Numbered from the stretch's first letter, positions 36,076-47,996 are shown. The stretch: DNA of 64,000 nucleotides from Paramacrobiotus metropolitanus (GCF_019649055.1 NW_026570267.1:992001-1056000); one strand, 5' to 3'. A program made the numbers and translations. The notes: generated by a model from the letters alone, not told the origin.

Positions 36076-38233
36076 AGTTTTCTTGAGCGGCCGGAATTAA
36101 CCCGCTGACGCCCATTGGTGTTGGGGCGCAACAGGGCCTTCAAGATCTTTTTCGTAATGCACAACAGCAATTAATCGATATCTGATTGCATAGTCAGCTT
36201 TACGAGACCTTGCAGCAGCAATAAAAAAACAAACCGAACTGGAATCTTAAGTCCGTCAAGAACCCCGAGTTCGCAAAAGTCGCTAATTTTGAACTTTCTA
36301 ACCTCCCAGAGTTCCTCGTAATTAACTAATTAGTCACTGAGCTAATTAAACTGAGATAATTCAGTAATGTACTATCAGTAATGCTTTATTAGGTAGTAAC
36401 AAGCATCGGTTCTGAAAGTTAAACAGTGGATGGCCACAATCCATCGAAAACTCGTGTTGCGTGCAGACACCATTGGGCATGTGTGGTCCTGAAGTACGGG
36501 CGGGCGCAATTTCGACACTTTTATAGTTATGTAAATCGGATAAGGTCTTGTTGGCTCGGACTTCTAACATGCTCCACGTGGTTCTGCTTACCGGAACTCT
36601 TCCAAAAACGATTTAGTTGAGCAGCACCCTGGGCGGTCGGCTATGGCACTCATACGAACGAATCGATGGTCATTTTTGGACAACGAAACCTTCAAGATAA
36701 CCGAGCGTGGCAGCCATGTTTCGTAATTTATAGTAGCGCATTGCCACTAATCGGCATGACCATCCTACAGTCGGATTTGCGCCTCGTGCAATCTACTGCA
36801 GTTTACGCCAACCGGATCTTACAACGGTGTAGGCGTGTAGGAATACGTCGGTCTCCTGCAGCCGTGGATGATAACAACTCCAATAAGCCCATGCCCGGTA
36901 GTGACCTTTGCGCCAGGTGTATTAGTAAAATTCGGCCGATGCTGTGTCTATGATGGCGGCTTTGCTTCCAGAACTGCTGATGTGAACTTCAGCGTATCAC
37001 TACCGCGTGTGCTACTGGACCGTCACCGCTGATTTCCGATCCAAACGGTGCGGCTGCATCCATGAAAAATGCAAGCATGCGCCATGAATGCAAGTGTAAA
37101 GGCAGCTCGGCATGACACAAAGACTGTTACACGATGTTTTATACGAGGCGTAATGCTATTCTGAGAACTGGATCGTTAGAAATCGCTGTTTTTGTTGTGT
37201 CCAGTTGTTCACTAATTACTGCATCATGCAAAAACCGTTTATTTTATTTTTCGGTTTTTGCTGACCAGTGGTCACTTCACTGACCATTGCAATGCCCTTG
37301 TTTTGAAGCCCTCTTCATGGACTATACGATAAACGTTTTTGTTTCGGTCACACGTTGTTCGCAGAATTATTATAGAATTAATCATTTTCATGACTAGGAC
37401 CGTTTGCGCCCAATGGTGTTGCTGAACACCCATGTCACCGCCGGTGACCTATGGTCAGTACAAGCACACAAAAAATTCCCTTTCTTAATTGGGTTTTTTT
37501 ATCGGGAAATCCCAGTTTTCATGAAGAAACTCCCACCCGTTCGGGTAGTGAGCGTTGGAGGGTTAAGCTAGGGCGGAAGTTCGAAACTAATATGCGGCAC
37601 GAAAGTCAAGTACGGATGTAGATCCCGTAAACTGGTTATATGAATACTATACATCTCTTGCAGGTTTTCGGCATCTCCTCTTTGTTCCCTATGATCTCAG
37701 CTCCCACTCATCCGATTTTCTCGCTTTAAAATGTTTTGGGAACTGCTCGATCTGGCGGGTGATCTAAAACTAATCCTTGTTTGCTATATGCAGAACCACA
37801 AGCCCAGTGGTCACTTGAAAGCTTGTTACTATGGATACCATAGGGCTAACATGTGCTAGTCTGTTACCACGGTCACAATACAGGTACACTGTATGTACTC
37901 AATTGGCTCAAACATGAAACAGCTTTGGCTTCGCCTCTGTGTTTCTTGTGCTCCCCAGGCTGAGTGAACACTTAATAAATCATTTCGCCCACTGATAAGC
38001 CACTAGAGTAGTTTCTCAGATTCAGTAGAATTCAGCAGAAACTTAGCAGCTGAGCCAGGAACCAAAAAACTTTAGGGGTAAAAGGTCAATACTCCACGAT
38101 TCTCACCGCAGGCAACCATCCTGAACAAGTAGCTGTCTGGCTCTGCCATTCTGAATTTGCAACACAATCCAACACATGAAGATACGACGTAATTTTAAAT
38201 AGTCGTAAGCCAATATTCATCCATGCTCAGCTT
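36076..38233. other. Stretch between satellite copies
   Basis: No gene recognised. Near 37611 there is another right-end sequence of the short element (TACGGATGTAGATCCCGTAAACTGG), so part of this region may be older element debris. Confidence 0.4.
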
Positions 38234-38460
38234 GTTAACTACATCCGTAACAACCGTGACGGGATAGGCTAATGTTCCCATGTTTGGCCGAACGGGAAGG
38301 CAGATTTTGACGCGGTCAAGTGCGCCAGAATCGTCGCAACCACGCGAGTAATCTTGCACTATTGCCAACCTGATGCGCCTCAAGGGGGAAACCGGAGCCT
38401 CAAAAGACAAATTGTTGCCATGGGCCTGCACGTCTCGGCTTCAGACCTCGCTCCAAACAC
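38234..38460 (+). repeat. Short dispersed element, copy 4
   Basis: Starts GTTAACTACATCCGTAAC like copy 1 and carries the family body up to TTGCCATGGGCCTGCA. The right part is missing or diverged. Confidence 0.75.
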
Positions 38461-38619
38461 AGTACTATTTAGTACAATAGTTATTGCAAATTGTTGTGAA
38501 AAATTTTAAGTAATCTTCTCAGTGACGTAAAGCACACTACCGGCCTCGGCACGGACAGAAACGAAAATGAATCGGCGAAATACGAAAGCAAAAGCCGTGA
38601 CGGCCTTTGCTAAAAAATT

Positions 38620-39113
38620 ATGTTTGGACGAACGGGTAGGCCGATTTTGACGCGGTGAAGTGCGCCAGAATCGTCGCAACGAAGCGGGTGATGTTGCGCT
38701 GTTGCCGACCCGATGCGCCACAAAAGGAAAGGAATAGCCCAATAACAAATTATTGCCATGGGCCCCCATACACAAACATGGGTAAATGCTTTTTCTGTTC
38801 GCGGACCGTTCGGAAAAACCGAGACAGACCGCGGCCTTCGGCATCGGCACGTTACAAAGTATTGAAAATTTAAGAAACATGTGCAAAAATTAATCGCAGC
38901 CAATCCCACCGGCGTGATCGATATACCTCGTATTCTTTCATATACGATATTTCTTAGATTTCTTAGGTTTCTCAGGTTTTGTTAGGGTTTCTCCGGTTTT
39001 CTTAGATTTCGTAATTTTCTTAACGACAGGGACCGTGCGATCAACCGTTGCGAAGTGGGCACTGCGTAACAAACTTGCGCCGCAAAAGGTTGTGTACGGA
39101 TGTAGTCCTCCGT
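38620..39113 (+). repeat. Short dispersed element, copy 5, with minisatellite
   Basis: Family body from ATGTTTGGACGAACGGGTAG onward, the CGGACCGTTCGGAAAAACCG block, a short TTTCTTAGG array (about 38945-39012), and a right end TACGGATGTAG. Confidence 0.8.
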
Positions 39114-39118
39114 AAACT

Positions 39119-39827
39119 GGTTATCTACATCCGTAACCACGTATACACGATTGATAATGTAGCCAATGTTTGGGCGAACGGCTGAACCGATGTCGACGCG
39201 GCCAAGTGCGTTAAATTCGTCTCAACGGCGCGACTGTTCTTACGCTATTGCGCCATCGATACGCCCCAAAAAGCCCCAAAAAACAAATTGTTGCCAAACG
39301 GAGAAACCGAGACAGACCGCGGCCTTCGGCATCGGCACGTTACAAAGTATTGAAAATTTAACATGTGCAAAAATTAATCGCAGTCAATCCCACCAGCGTG
39401 ATCGGTATATCTCGTATTCTTTCATATACGATATTTCTTAGATTTCTTTGGTTTCTTAGGTTTCTTAGGTATTCTCAGGTTTCTTAGGTATTCTTAGGTT
39501 TCTCAGGTTTCTTAGGTTTCTTAGGTTTCTTAGGTTTTTTAGGTTTCTTAGATTTCTTAGGTTTCTCAGGTTTCTTAGGTTTCTCAAGTTTCTTATGTTT
39601 TAAAAGATTTCTTTGAATGATTTTTTCTTAGGTTTTTCTACGCTTAACGTTTTTCAGGTTTCTTAGGTTTCTTAGGTTTCTTAGGTTTCTTAGATTTCTT
39701 AGGTTTCTTAGATTTCTTCGGTTTCTTAGTTTTCTTAGCGGCTGGAACCAATGCGATCAACCGTTGCGAAGTGTGCATTGCGTAACAAACTTGCGCCGCA
39801 AAAGTTTGTGTGCGGCTGTAGATCCCG
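39119..39827 (+). repeat. Short dispersed element, copy 6, with minisatellite
   Basis: Close relative of copy 2 with a deletion that removes the CATGGGCCCCCATAG to CGTTCGG part. A long TTTCTTAGG array follows at 39425-39740, then the same AAACTTGCGCCGCAAAAG right flank as copies 2 and 5. Confidence 0.8.
39425..39740 (+). repeat. TTTCTTAGG minisatellite, block 3
   Basis: The longest array of the 9-mer in the window, in two runs around an AT-rich interruption near 39595-39645. Confidence 0.9.
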
Positions 39828-41072
39828 TAAACTGGTTATATGAATACTGATTATCTGTGCCAGGACTTCTGCACCTGTCCTTTGAGGCAAAAGATCTCGG
39901 CTTCTACTTCACTAATTTTGTTGCTTTAAAGTACATCAAAATTCTCTAGGTTTAGCGGTGGATCCAAGATTGTTGACTTTTTGCCAAAATCATTTGTCTA
40001 GGTCCAGTGGTCAATCATAAGCTTGTTACCATGGACGCGATAAGAAATGCACACTGTTCTAACACAACGTGACCGAAAACAGCAGAAATATCTGAGCTGC
40101 TACTTAACAATAAGTACGAGTACAATGCAAAGTAAAAATTCAGGTAACTTAATACGTAAGTCATCACCACGTTAGCGATCATTGCAAGTTATGTACTGAA
40201 TGTACAAGTAGACAGTCCGTGTTTCGATTACAGTGAGTTATGCAAAGACAGCAAAGTGTATTGTAACAGTGGCCTATCTGGCTACTGTTCTAGTGGGGTG
40301 GCGATCAGCCTTTACCACGATTAAACGGCTGTTGGTGTGAAAGGTGGCACGACCGGCAACTATGCGGTCGTGGACGCTCTTAACGGATGTTACACAATTA
40401 CACAGGTGGCTCCGATTGGGATGACACAGGTTCATCCCAAGCGGTCAAACACGACAACGTAACTCAAGGCATGTTTAATGACAAGGCGTTCAAGAAACGG
40501 AGCAAGGTTGTAAGCAAGGGTTTCAGCAAGAGGAACAATCAAGTAGATGCAAGCTGTAGCAAGCGAGTGTCAAGACTGAATTCTAGAAATTCATGAGAAG
40601 GGAAACTAGCCGGTAAAGTGAACAAATTCATAACGCGATGGAATGATTCATCATAACTAGGCGGTCTTATCGTTCGTACAAATACTATCGCTACAGTATC
40701 ATACATAATATTACTAAACATTCGAACGGGTTTAGTAATATTATGTCGGTAAGCGACCGCAAAGCAACACATCCTTGGAATTACTTGGTTTTTAATAGTC
40801 ATCGGCCAATATTCATCCGTGCTGGGCTTGTTTAGCTGTTATGTATAGGCAGTTTCTGGAATCTGGACCGAAGGCGGTGAGATTTTATTCCATCAAGCTG
40901 AATAATAACAATTTTTAATTTGCTAAGAAGGAAATTCAAACAAATTTTCGATTCTGGAACACCGTCCAGTTCTACCTATTTTAATAAAATAATTCATAAA
41001 AAAGTTAAAGCTTTGTTTACTGTAATGTCAAGTTAATCGGACGTTGGGCGGGCCAGTGCACTATGAAAACCT
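39828..41072. other. Region without recognised gene
   Basis: A plus-strand frame at 40387-40596 has no ATG support or family. A clear palindrome (40703-40746) is annotated separately. Confidence 0.35.
40703..40746. repeat. Palindrome with 17-bp perfect arms
   Basis: Arms 40703-40719 (ACATAATATTACTAAAC) and 40730-40746 are exact complements around a 10-nt loop. Confidence 0.95.
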
Positions 41073-41102
41073 AGACCGCCATTTTGTTATGCCACCCGGT
41101 AC
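41073..41102 (-). repeat. 30-bp terminal-inverted-repeat-like sequence, right
   Basis: Inverted partner of 34045-34074, with 28 of 30 positions matching. The two would bound about 7.06 kb that contains most of the satellite copies. Confidence 0.85.
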
Positions 41103-44100
41103 TCGGGTACTGCTTTCTCCGTGGCTACAGACACAGTCATTAAATTTTTAAGTATTTATATTACTGTGCCGTGAACACTTCTTCGAGTGCTTTATACTTA
41201 AGACCTGGTGAAATATCATGTGACCACTGGCTCTTGAAAAAAAAATAAGCTGGCAAACCTACAGAAAATGTGGAATTTTTCAAGACCGACCTTTACTAAA
41301 ACTGACCAGTGACCACGCATTGACGAGTTTGTATAAACGGCGCATAAATACGTTAGCATAGGATACAAGCAAGTGAAGCAACGTCTCCTCGCACGGGCCT
41401 ATGCTTTGTTTACGAGAAACCGAAACAGCCATAACTTTCTTGATTTTGCATAGATATCCACTTGCTAGATACCAAAAAGTTTGAAAATAAATTCTCTATC
41501 TTTTGATATTAAACGTTTTAACCTTGAGTGCCAGTAACTATGTATTCGCAATATTCTCGGTTAAAATCATTATGTTACAGAAGTATTCCGTATTACTGGG
41601 CACTGGGCAGTAAACAATTTTTCGAGTGCTCTTCACGTTCTCTGTACTTAAGACCTGGTGAAATAATCTTCTGACCACTGGCTATAACAAATAGACAAAA
41701 ATACATAAAAACGGCGTATAGATACGTTTTGGTCGGTAAAGATAGTAGGGGCTTTGCGTTGCAACTTGTATGTCATATAAGTTAGCACCCATATATTATA
41801 TAAGTAAAGACTTCCGGTCGTCGAAATGGGTTTGTGCGTATGGCTCAAAACGAGCTGGTGTGCGGCACGCGTGTACAGACTGTACTTGTGACCAGCAACT
41901 GGCTGCCAGTCCCCAAAACTTGCAGCACTCTTCTTTCATTTAAATTAATTTGTGAGCAGATAAGAGCAAAATAAATTCATGGAAAACTGGCTCAACTTGG
42001 CGTGAACACTGAACACCCTTTGTGGTGTAACTTTGTACGCAAAGCCCTTTCTTTCAGGTAAATACTGAATCTATGTTAGTGGAGCTACTACTCTACTGGT
42101 TTGGGAGAAGCAGGAATTTTAAAATAAACTGGGGCTCCGAAGAGCCGTGAACAATTCGTTGTAATACGATTATACGATGTACCATCTCTCTAAAAAATTC
42201 GTTTGAAATGCCATTCTTTTTTAAATTGTAGGATAACAAAATTTGGAGAATGGTTAGTACCTTGCTCTTGATTTCTTATAAAGTTCTATAAGATTTGAGC
42301 CACTGATATGGCTCCAGGATGCCACAAACAGGAGGGATGTCCCGCGGGAGGGTAATGCCACCTTTTGTTCCCTAGATACAACTTCAGAATGGCTTTCAGG
42401 CGAAGCAATTTAAAATGTCACAGGCTAGTAAGTCCGCGGCCATCTTAACAGCGAGGGGGATGGAACTTCTGACAATGGCGTCGCAGTACTTGAGTTCCAA
42501 CTTAGACGCCTCTTGTGCTGAATTTTTTAGGTTCTCCCAATTTTTTTTATTTTTTCCGCGCGTATGTTTTTTCTTTCCCTTTCTGCCAGTTTTGCTAAGA
42601 CAGCCTCATGACTCATCAGTTACGATGATGATGAGCGGCGTATACTATCTAATGTTTAGAAATTCGTGAAACTCAAAAGTAGCTAAAATTTGTGTTACGA
42701 CTGAAAATACACGGTGCCCCGTTTAAAATTCTGTTTCTGAAAAAGTGTTGCTCTTTCAGACTTTCTAACTAGTGTTAAATGATCGAGTAGACTTTAAAGT
42801 AGATGCAGTTGTGATGAATGAATAACTATCAAACAGAAATTTACTGAGAATTATTTCCGCTGATGGCTCAACTTGGCGTAAAAACCCTCTGCACGCAATA
42901 CAGAATTACTGTAGACTAGTAGACCCCGCGCAAATTGCGCGGAATACAGATTGTGATTGAATGTAAGTAACTTATCAAATAGACACGCACGCTGTATCAG
43001 CATTACATTATTATCAGCGAAACGTAAAATTTTCCTTCACAGAGAAATACTTGTGTCAACTTAGTAGTCAGTGTCTAGCTATTTTAAATTACAACCTGTG
43101 TGAATATTTTCCCGTCCCCTAGATTGCACAGCTTACAGAAGGGCACTTACAATTGCATGTGCATTAACAGATAGGGTTAGAAGCCTGAGATAATGTGAAA
43201 AAACGAAAGTTCTTTCCCCCGAAAACTGCTCCTTTCTCTTCACGTTTGAACTTTACCGGTAGCATCAATTCAATTTTTCCAGATCATCCATTGAGAGAAT
43301 TTATTCAATTATAAAGTAGCAGCTTTGAATTTGTTAAAAGTTTTGCAGTTTTACCTTATTATTTCCACTCATTGTTCGCTTTTCAGATATCTGCCTTCCT
43401 TATAATTTAAGACGGTTCAGCCAAATACCGCTGGTGCCCTTGTCGATACGCTTATCAATAGGCATACATAATATTTTTCCATAATGCTTTGTATTAAGAA
43501 CGCAACAGTGAAATTACTAATAAGTAGGCTAAAGTAGCTAAGCACTTAGAAATTCAAGTGTTAAATTTCATTGCCAATTAAACTGTTTAATGTTTGTCAA
43601 AACTGCCTTCACCGTCAAATACTGTTACTCAAATCGTCTCGGTTGCTAAACTTGATACTCCGCGGGCTTCACTCTTGTTGCAGCTCGGCGCCTTTTGCGG
43701 CTCGCCTTTGTTTCAAACTGATAAAATACTTGGAGTTTCACAAAACTTATCGTAAATGTGGCATTTGGCGTATATTAATTGCATCCATTCAATCAACTCC
43801 GTCGGCCATGCTAATCAGTATTTTCTGTTTTATCTGCTTAACGAAAGACGGTTAATCGGTTATACGTTGGTAATTTTTGCATAAAGTGCACATTTCCGTA
43901 TTGGTTGTTAAAGCGTTAGTTCTCGATTAACAGGAAGCAAAACAGCAAATCATGCGGCATGCTGGGTAAGCAACCATATAGTAGTCTAATCTTCGAAATG
44001 CTTTTCCCGTGAAATTAAAACGCAGAAATTGCGCAAATTCGGCTGTTACACAGTTAACGATTTACAAAGTTAGTATTTCCCTTTTGGCTCAGTGTCAAAC

Positions 44101-44778
44101 GCACTGAATAATTTCGGAAGAAAAAAAGCTTTTATGAACGCCACTTCGTGCGGTGGTGTACCGTAGCGAGATACGGTTAATATTGGAGCCGAGGCCTTTA
44201 AAGTGCTTCAATATTTAGTTCGAACCCGCCCAAAGGAGCGCAGCAACTTTAAAACTGGTCACCCGCGCTGCGTAGGACAGCTACCTGAAAAAGGGTTTTG
44301 GAAATAAGAATCTCGACTGTTTCCGTAGACTTTTTAATCAGACTTTCTTGTCAAATCCTGATATTCCTCTACAACCATGCTTTAGAGGTAAAATCTAAAA
44401 TTCAGGGCTTTCGAGTGATTCATACTCATTAAAATTTCATCCATTGTAACGTTTTAGGTGATTTATCAAAAATTGACATATTCTATTGGCAGTGGTGGGG
44501 TGATCGTTTTGTAGTGGTGGGTTCTCCACTTTTCCCATAGACTTTGCATGCTAAGGTTTTTTGAACTTTTCTTTTAAACCTAACTTTTGTTTCAAAAACA
44601 GACTTCTGATGGCAAATATAGGAACTTAGGGCTATCGAATGATATATAGCCATCGAAGTTTGGTTCAGTGTAGGGTCCTGGTATGGAAATCGAATTTTGA
44701 AAGTCTTATTCTTTTAATATATAGAGATTAATGATTATTATATTTGAAGCACTTTACGTTCTCCATTTCTGGAATACG
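41103..44778. other. Gene-poor AT-rich region
   Basis: No coding exon recognised. Two stretches share CTCAACTTGGCGT (about 41992 and 42869), similar to the core of the 29-bp inverted repeat at 31.5 and 32.6 kb. The palindromic 23-mer lies at 42923-42945. Confidence 0.35.
42923..42945. repeat. Palindromic 23-bp word, copy 2
   Basis: Exact reverse complement of 26655-26677, containing CCGCGCAAATTGCGCGG. Confidence 0.85.
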
Positions 44779-44830
44779 TAGTTTCATAATAGGGCCTTTC
44801 CAACTAGTTTCATAATAGGGCCTTTCCAAC
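44779..44830 (+). repeat. 26-bp perfect tandem duplication
   Basis: Two identical 26-bp units (TAGTTTCATAATAGGGCCTT...) at 44779-44804 and 44805-44830. Confidence 0.95.
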
Positions 44831-44916
44831 GCGGGTGCGCTAGGATACCATCCAAAACGTACAGTCTTACCGCCAACAAAGGAACGAGCTTTGTTTTTTT
44901 ACATTACGGCTGCGTG

Positions 44917-45098
44917 CACGCCCTCAATTATAAAACCGAGCTCAACTGGTCGGTTTTATAATTTAGCAACTGATTCGCCATCTGACCAATGCGGACGGCG
45001 TTATCAGTGAATCTGTCTGACTCACAAATCAGTGCGTGAGTTTTGCACACTCAGCGTATTTGACCTAGATACAATGCCCGTCAGAATCCCAATACAGT
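44917..45098 (+). repeat. Hairpin-bearing repeat, copy 1
   Basis: About 180 bp, similar to 45698-45878. Near its start lies the inverted pair 44926-44942 and 44947-44963, with a couple of mismatches. Shared blocks include CATCTGACCAATGCG, GTTATCAGTGAATCTGTCTG and GACCTAGATACAAT. Confidence 0.9.
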
Positions 45099-45399
45099 CT
45101 TAAGCAACTGTCAAATATCAGCAGCCCGCTTGTATCTGCGACAGGACTGCTGCGCACGAATCTGTTACTCATCTTTCTTCTATGACTAAGAGAAAAAAAC
45201 TGAAGTATGTTCCCACCAGTGATAACGGATACACGAGTAGAAATAAATACCATATCTGAGAGCACCGTGAATTCTGCTATAAATCAGCCTTCATTGCGTT
45301 TACTTTCATGGTCAACGCAACACAACAAGTTCAAACTTAATGAGAAAAATAATTTAAGCTTAATGACATGCAATAATTAAGTTTTTCTTCATGTGGGCA

Positions 45400-45570
45400 A
45401 AATTTGCTAATTAGGTGCTAAAAATTCAGGTGCAAAATTACACTTAGGTGCAAAATTTGCTAATTAATTAGGTGCTAAATGTTCTAATTAGGCGTAAATG
45501 AGTCTAGTTATAACGGTTCATCAAAGTTTTGCTTAATTACTAATTAGTAATTAAGTTAATTAAACCATAT
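45400..45570. repeat. Degenerate AATTAGGTGCAAAA / TAATTAG short repeats
   Basis: Overlapping copies of AATTAGGTGC(A/T)AAA and TAATTA words, lying between the two hairpin-bearing repeats. Confidence 0.7.
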
Positions 45571-45697
45571 TATCGCAACACTTAATTACGGACTACAGCG
45601 TAATTTCATACAGTTTAATGCAGCACGGAATCATCACGAACATTTATAAGCAGCTCAGGATACTGTAACTTTAACGAGTTGATGTGCGGTCGTGAAT

Positions 45698-45878
45698 GTG
45701 GCCACGAATTATAAAACCGAGCTCAACAGCTCGGTTTTATAATTCAGCAACTGATTCTCCATCTGACCAATGCGCGCAGCGTTATCAGTGAATCTGTCTG
45801 ACTCACAAATCAGTGCGTGAGTTGAAGCGCACTCGAGCGTTTTGACCTAGATACAATTCGCATCTGAATCCCAATACG
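45698..45878 (+). repeat. Hairpin-bearing repeat, copy 2
   Basis: Second copy, about 780 bp after the first. Its hairpin is perfect: arms 45707-45723 (AATTATAAAACCGAGCT) and 45728-45744 with a CAAC loop. Confidence 0.9.
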
Positions 45879-45898
45879 TGGTAAATTTGACAGTTGCT

Positions 45899-46323
45899 TT
45901 ATACAGATAACTCTATAAACGCGATTACAGAAGCACAAGACGATCCGCTGCAGTCGCTTACAGCTGCAATGGCGTACGCGGTCATCGATCCATAATCTGC
46001 GTTCCAATTTGTGAGAGCTGCCCATGCAAAAGGAGCGCTTTCTAATATGAATCGCAAAGTGGAAAGGACGATGTTGATCCATGCCTGGTTATATATGGGC
46101 TTCAGTTTACGATACACAAGCTGCTCGTGATCTGCATAGTCGTCATGGCTCCAAGCTACAAAGCAGAAAAAGACAAACACCATTTACAATTAAAGATAAA
46201 TGATGATTAGCTTATACTTTTAAATGTAGAAAACTCACATATAACAGAGGATGTGACCATTTTTTGGGCTTGTTTGTCGACTATGTACTTTCCGCTTTCG
46301 GGCTTTCCAGTCTTGGGGTACAT
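45899..46323 (-). CDS. Unrecognised two-exon small protein (113 residues)
   Basis: Minus-strand exons 46239-46323 (ATG at 46321-46323) and 45899-46155 join in phase 1 across an 83-nt GT-AG intron with donor GTGAGT and a very good acceptor (TTTTTCTGCTTTGTAG). The protein starts MYPKTGKPESGKYIVDK and has a charged WSHDDYADHEQLVYRKLKP segment. A long amphipathic to hydrophobic stretch follows (INIVLSTLRFILESAPFAWA), then an Ala/Ser/Cys-rich tail with TAA. I know no family for it. The splice signals make it more than a chance frame. It could be one end of a larger gene. Confidence 0.5.
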
Positions 46324-47990
46324 CGAAAGGGATCAAAAATCCGAATGATAACTGGGGCACTTAACATTACATGCGTGTTACGGCGTGTACATTAATATAT
46401 TAAAGTAGAATTACTGTTCAAAGTTCCAGGAATATGCGTTTTACAAACACCAAGATTAGCAGCAGAAGGATTTCTTTGAATCTCCCAGAGTTGCAAGCCT
46501 GCTCGTTTGAAAGATCAAATTTCACCACTACTGTGCACAGTGTGCAGTCGATAGAGTTTATACAAAGACTTCCCAATACGGAGCTGCAGAAATGCTTTTG
46601 AAAATAGGCAGAATCGATCGATAAGATCCTTCTTCGTCTACCTATTTCAGCGACCGCTTTCTTACATACTTCAGTATCGTATTGCTCGTACTGTACTTCG
46701 TAAGTTCGTACATATCGTACAGATGATGTGCTGTACAGGATTTACAGACAGTTTTTCATCTTTCGCGCTTTGCACACGACGCGGGTGACTCCATCCATGT
46801 GGTCGTGCGCCTCAGTCGAGGGGGAAGGGCCTCTCGTTTTCATCAAACCATGGCAGTGCCGTGTAATGCCTTGATCAAACTGTGCAACTGACATTCGCCA
46901 TCGGCATTGGGAGTGGGCGAATTTGTTTAATCAGCTTTTGCAACTGGATTCCTTTTTAACCCGCTTTGTGATGCTCGGCTTGCTCTTTGTTGGAGCGCCA
47001 AAATGTTGCATTATTCCCAATCACGTAAAAATTTGTTTTTATCGTTTTCGTGAAACGAAGGTGTTATTAAGGGATACATCTCGGTGAAACTGTTCACTAT
47101 CGACGATCTTGTACTGTACCAGCCAATATGACAATATTAAGGCTGGCACACATACAATGGACGACAAAAAAGAAGCTGAAATCGACCGGCCGGTGTGCGG
47201 TCGCGCCTCATAACTTCTTTTTGTCGTGCACTGTACGTTCGTTTAAAAGCCAGACCCATAAGTACATATTTCAGCGTATGCTCGATAATATCTATATAGA
47301 TATAATGACTTTGTTTTCAGTTTTGTGCATGGACCTGAAACACGCATAAATAATCATTAAGGCTGTGTGCACGGGTGTTGGCTGCGGCCCAGCCTGCGGG
47401 CATGGGATTCCTGCACGGGCGTTGGCTGTGTGCACGAGTAATTTATTTTATTTTAAATTTTACTTGAGTTCTTTATATTCTTTTATTTCGCAGTTTGTTA
47501 CGTATGTACTTTCGAATTTGACTCAACTTGGAACCGTAATTTTTCCACAAAAATACAGTTACTTTGTTGTACAGTACAATACACAGTAAACACTATGATA
47601 CACAGCTGGCAGTTATGCTTGGCTGTTAGTGCAGTACTGTGAAGTGTGAAATACTTGAAATTCACAGAGTAAGAGGAATCGAAGACGGGAATTTCTGTAA
47701 TATTTTTTCCGGTGTAACACATTCGGAAGCTAGACCTTCCTGTTAGGCTAAAGGTCAAAGTAGCAAATGGGCCCGTGCCCTTGGTAAAAAACCGCGCCTA
47801 CGCAAGTAGCGCATCCAACCGCGTGGAAAAAACGCTGAGCCGCGAAACAAAAATATCAGTAACTATTTCTACATCATGGCACTTGAAAAAATATGTCAGA
47901 AAACCGGTAGCGAAACCTGTTGCGATTAAATAAAAAATTAAATGCGATTAAAAATGTAACAGACAAGCACGAGGAGATCACGAGTGATGC
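46324..47990. other. Region without recognised gene
   Basis: Only short frames. This is the last stretch of the AT-richer part before the composition changes near 48.05 kb. Confidence 0.4.
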
Positions 47991-47996
47991 TTTATT
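47991..47996 (-). terminator. Candidate polyadenylation signal at the left end of the GC-rich locus
   Basis: AATAAA on the minus strand, placed where a minus-strand transcript running through 64-48 kb would end. Whether the locus is transcribed this far is inference. Confidence 0.35.

Noticed and set aside
35186-39740. CRISPR array or telomere repeat
   Set aside because: The 9-mers are contiguous without spacers and do not match a known telomere unit; the genome is eukaryotic.
44210-44240. tRNA gene from a TTCGAACCC word
   Set aside because: No cloverleaf arms or A box can be placed around it.
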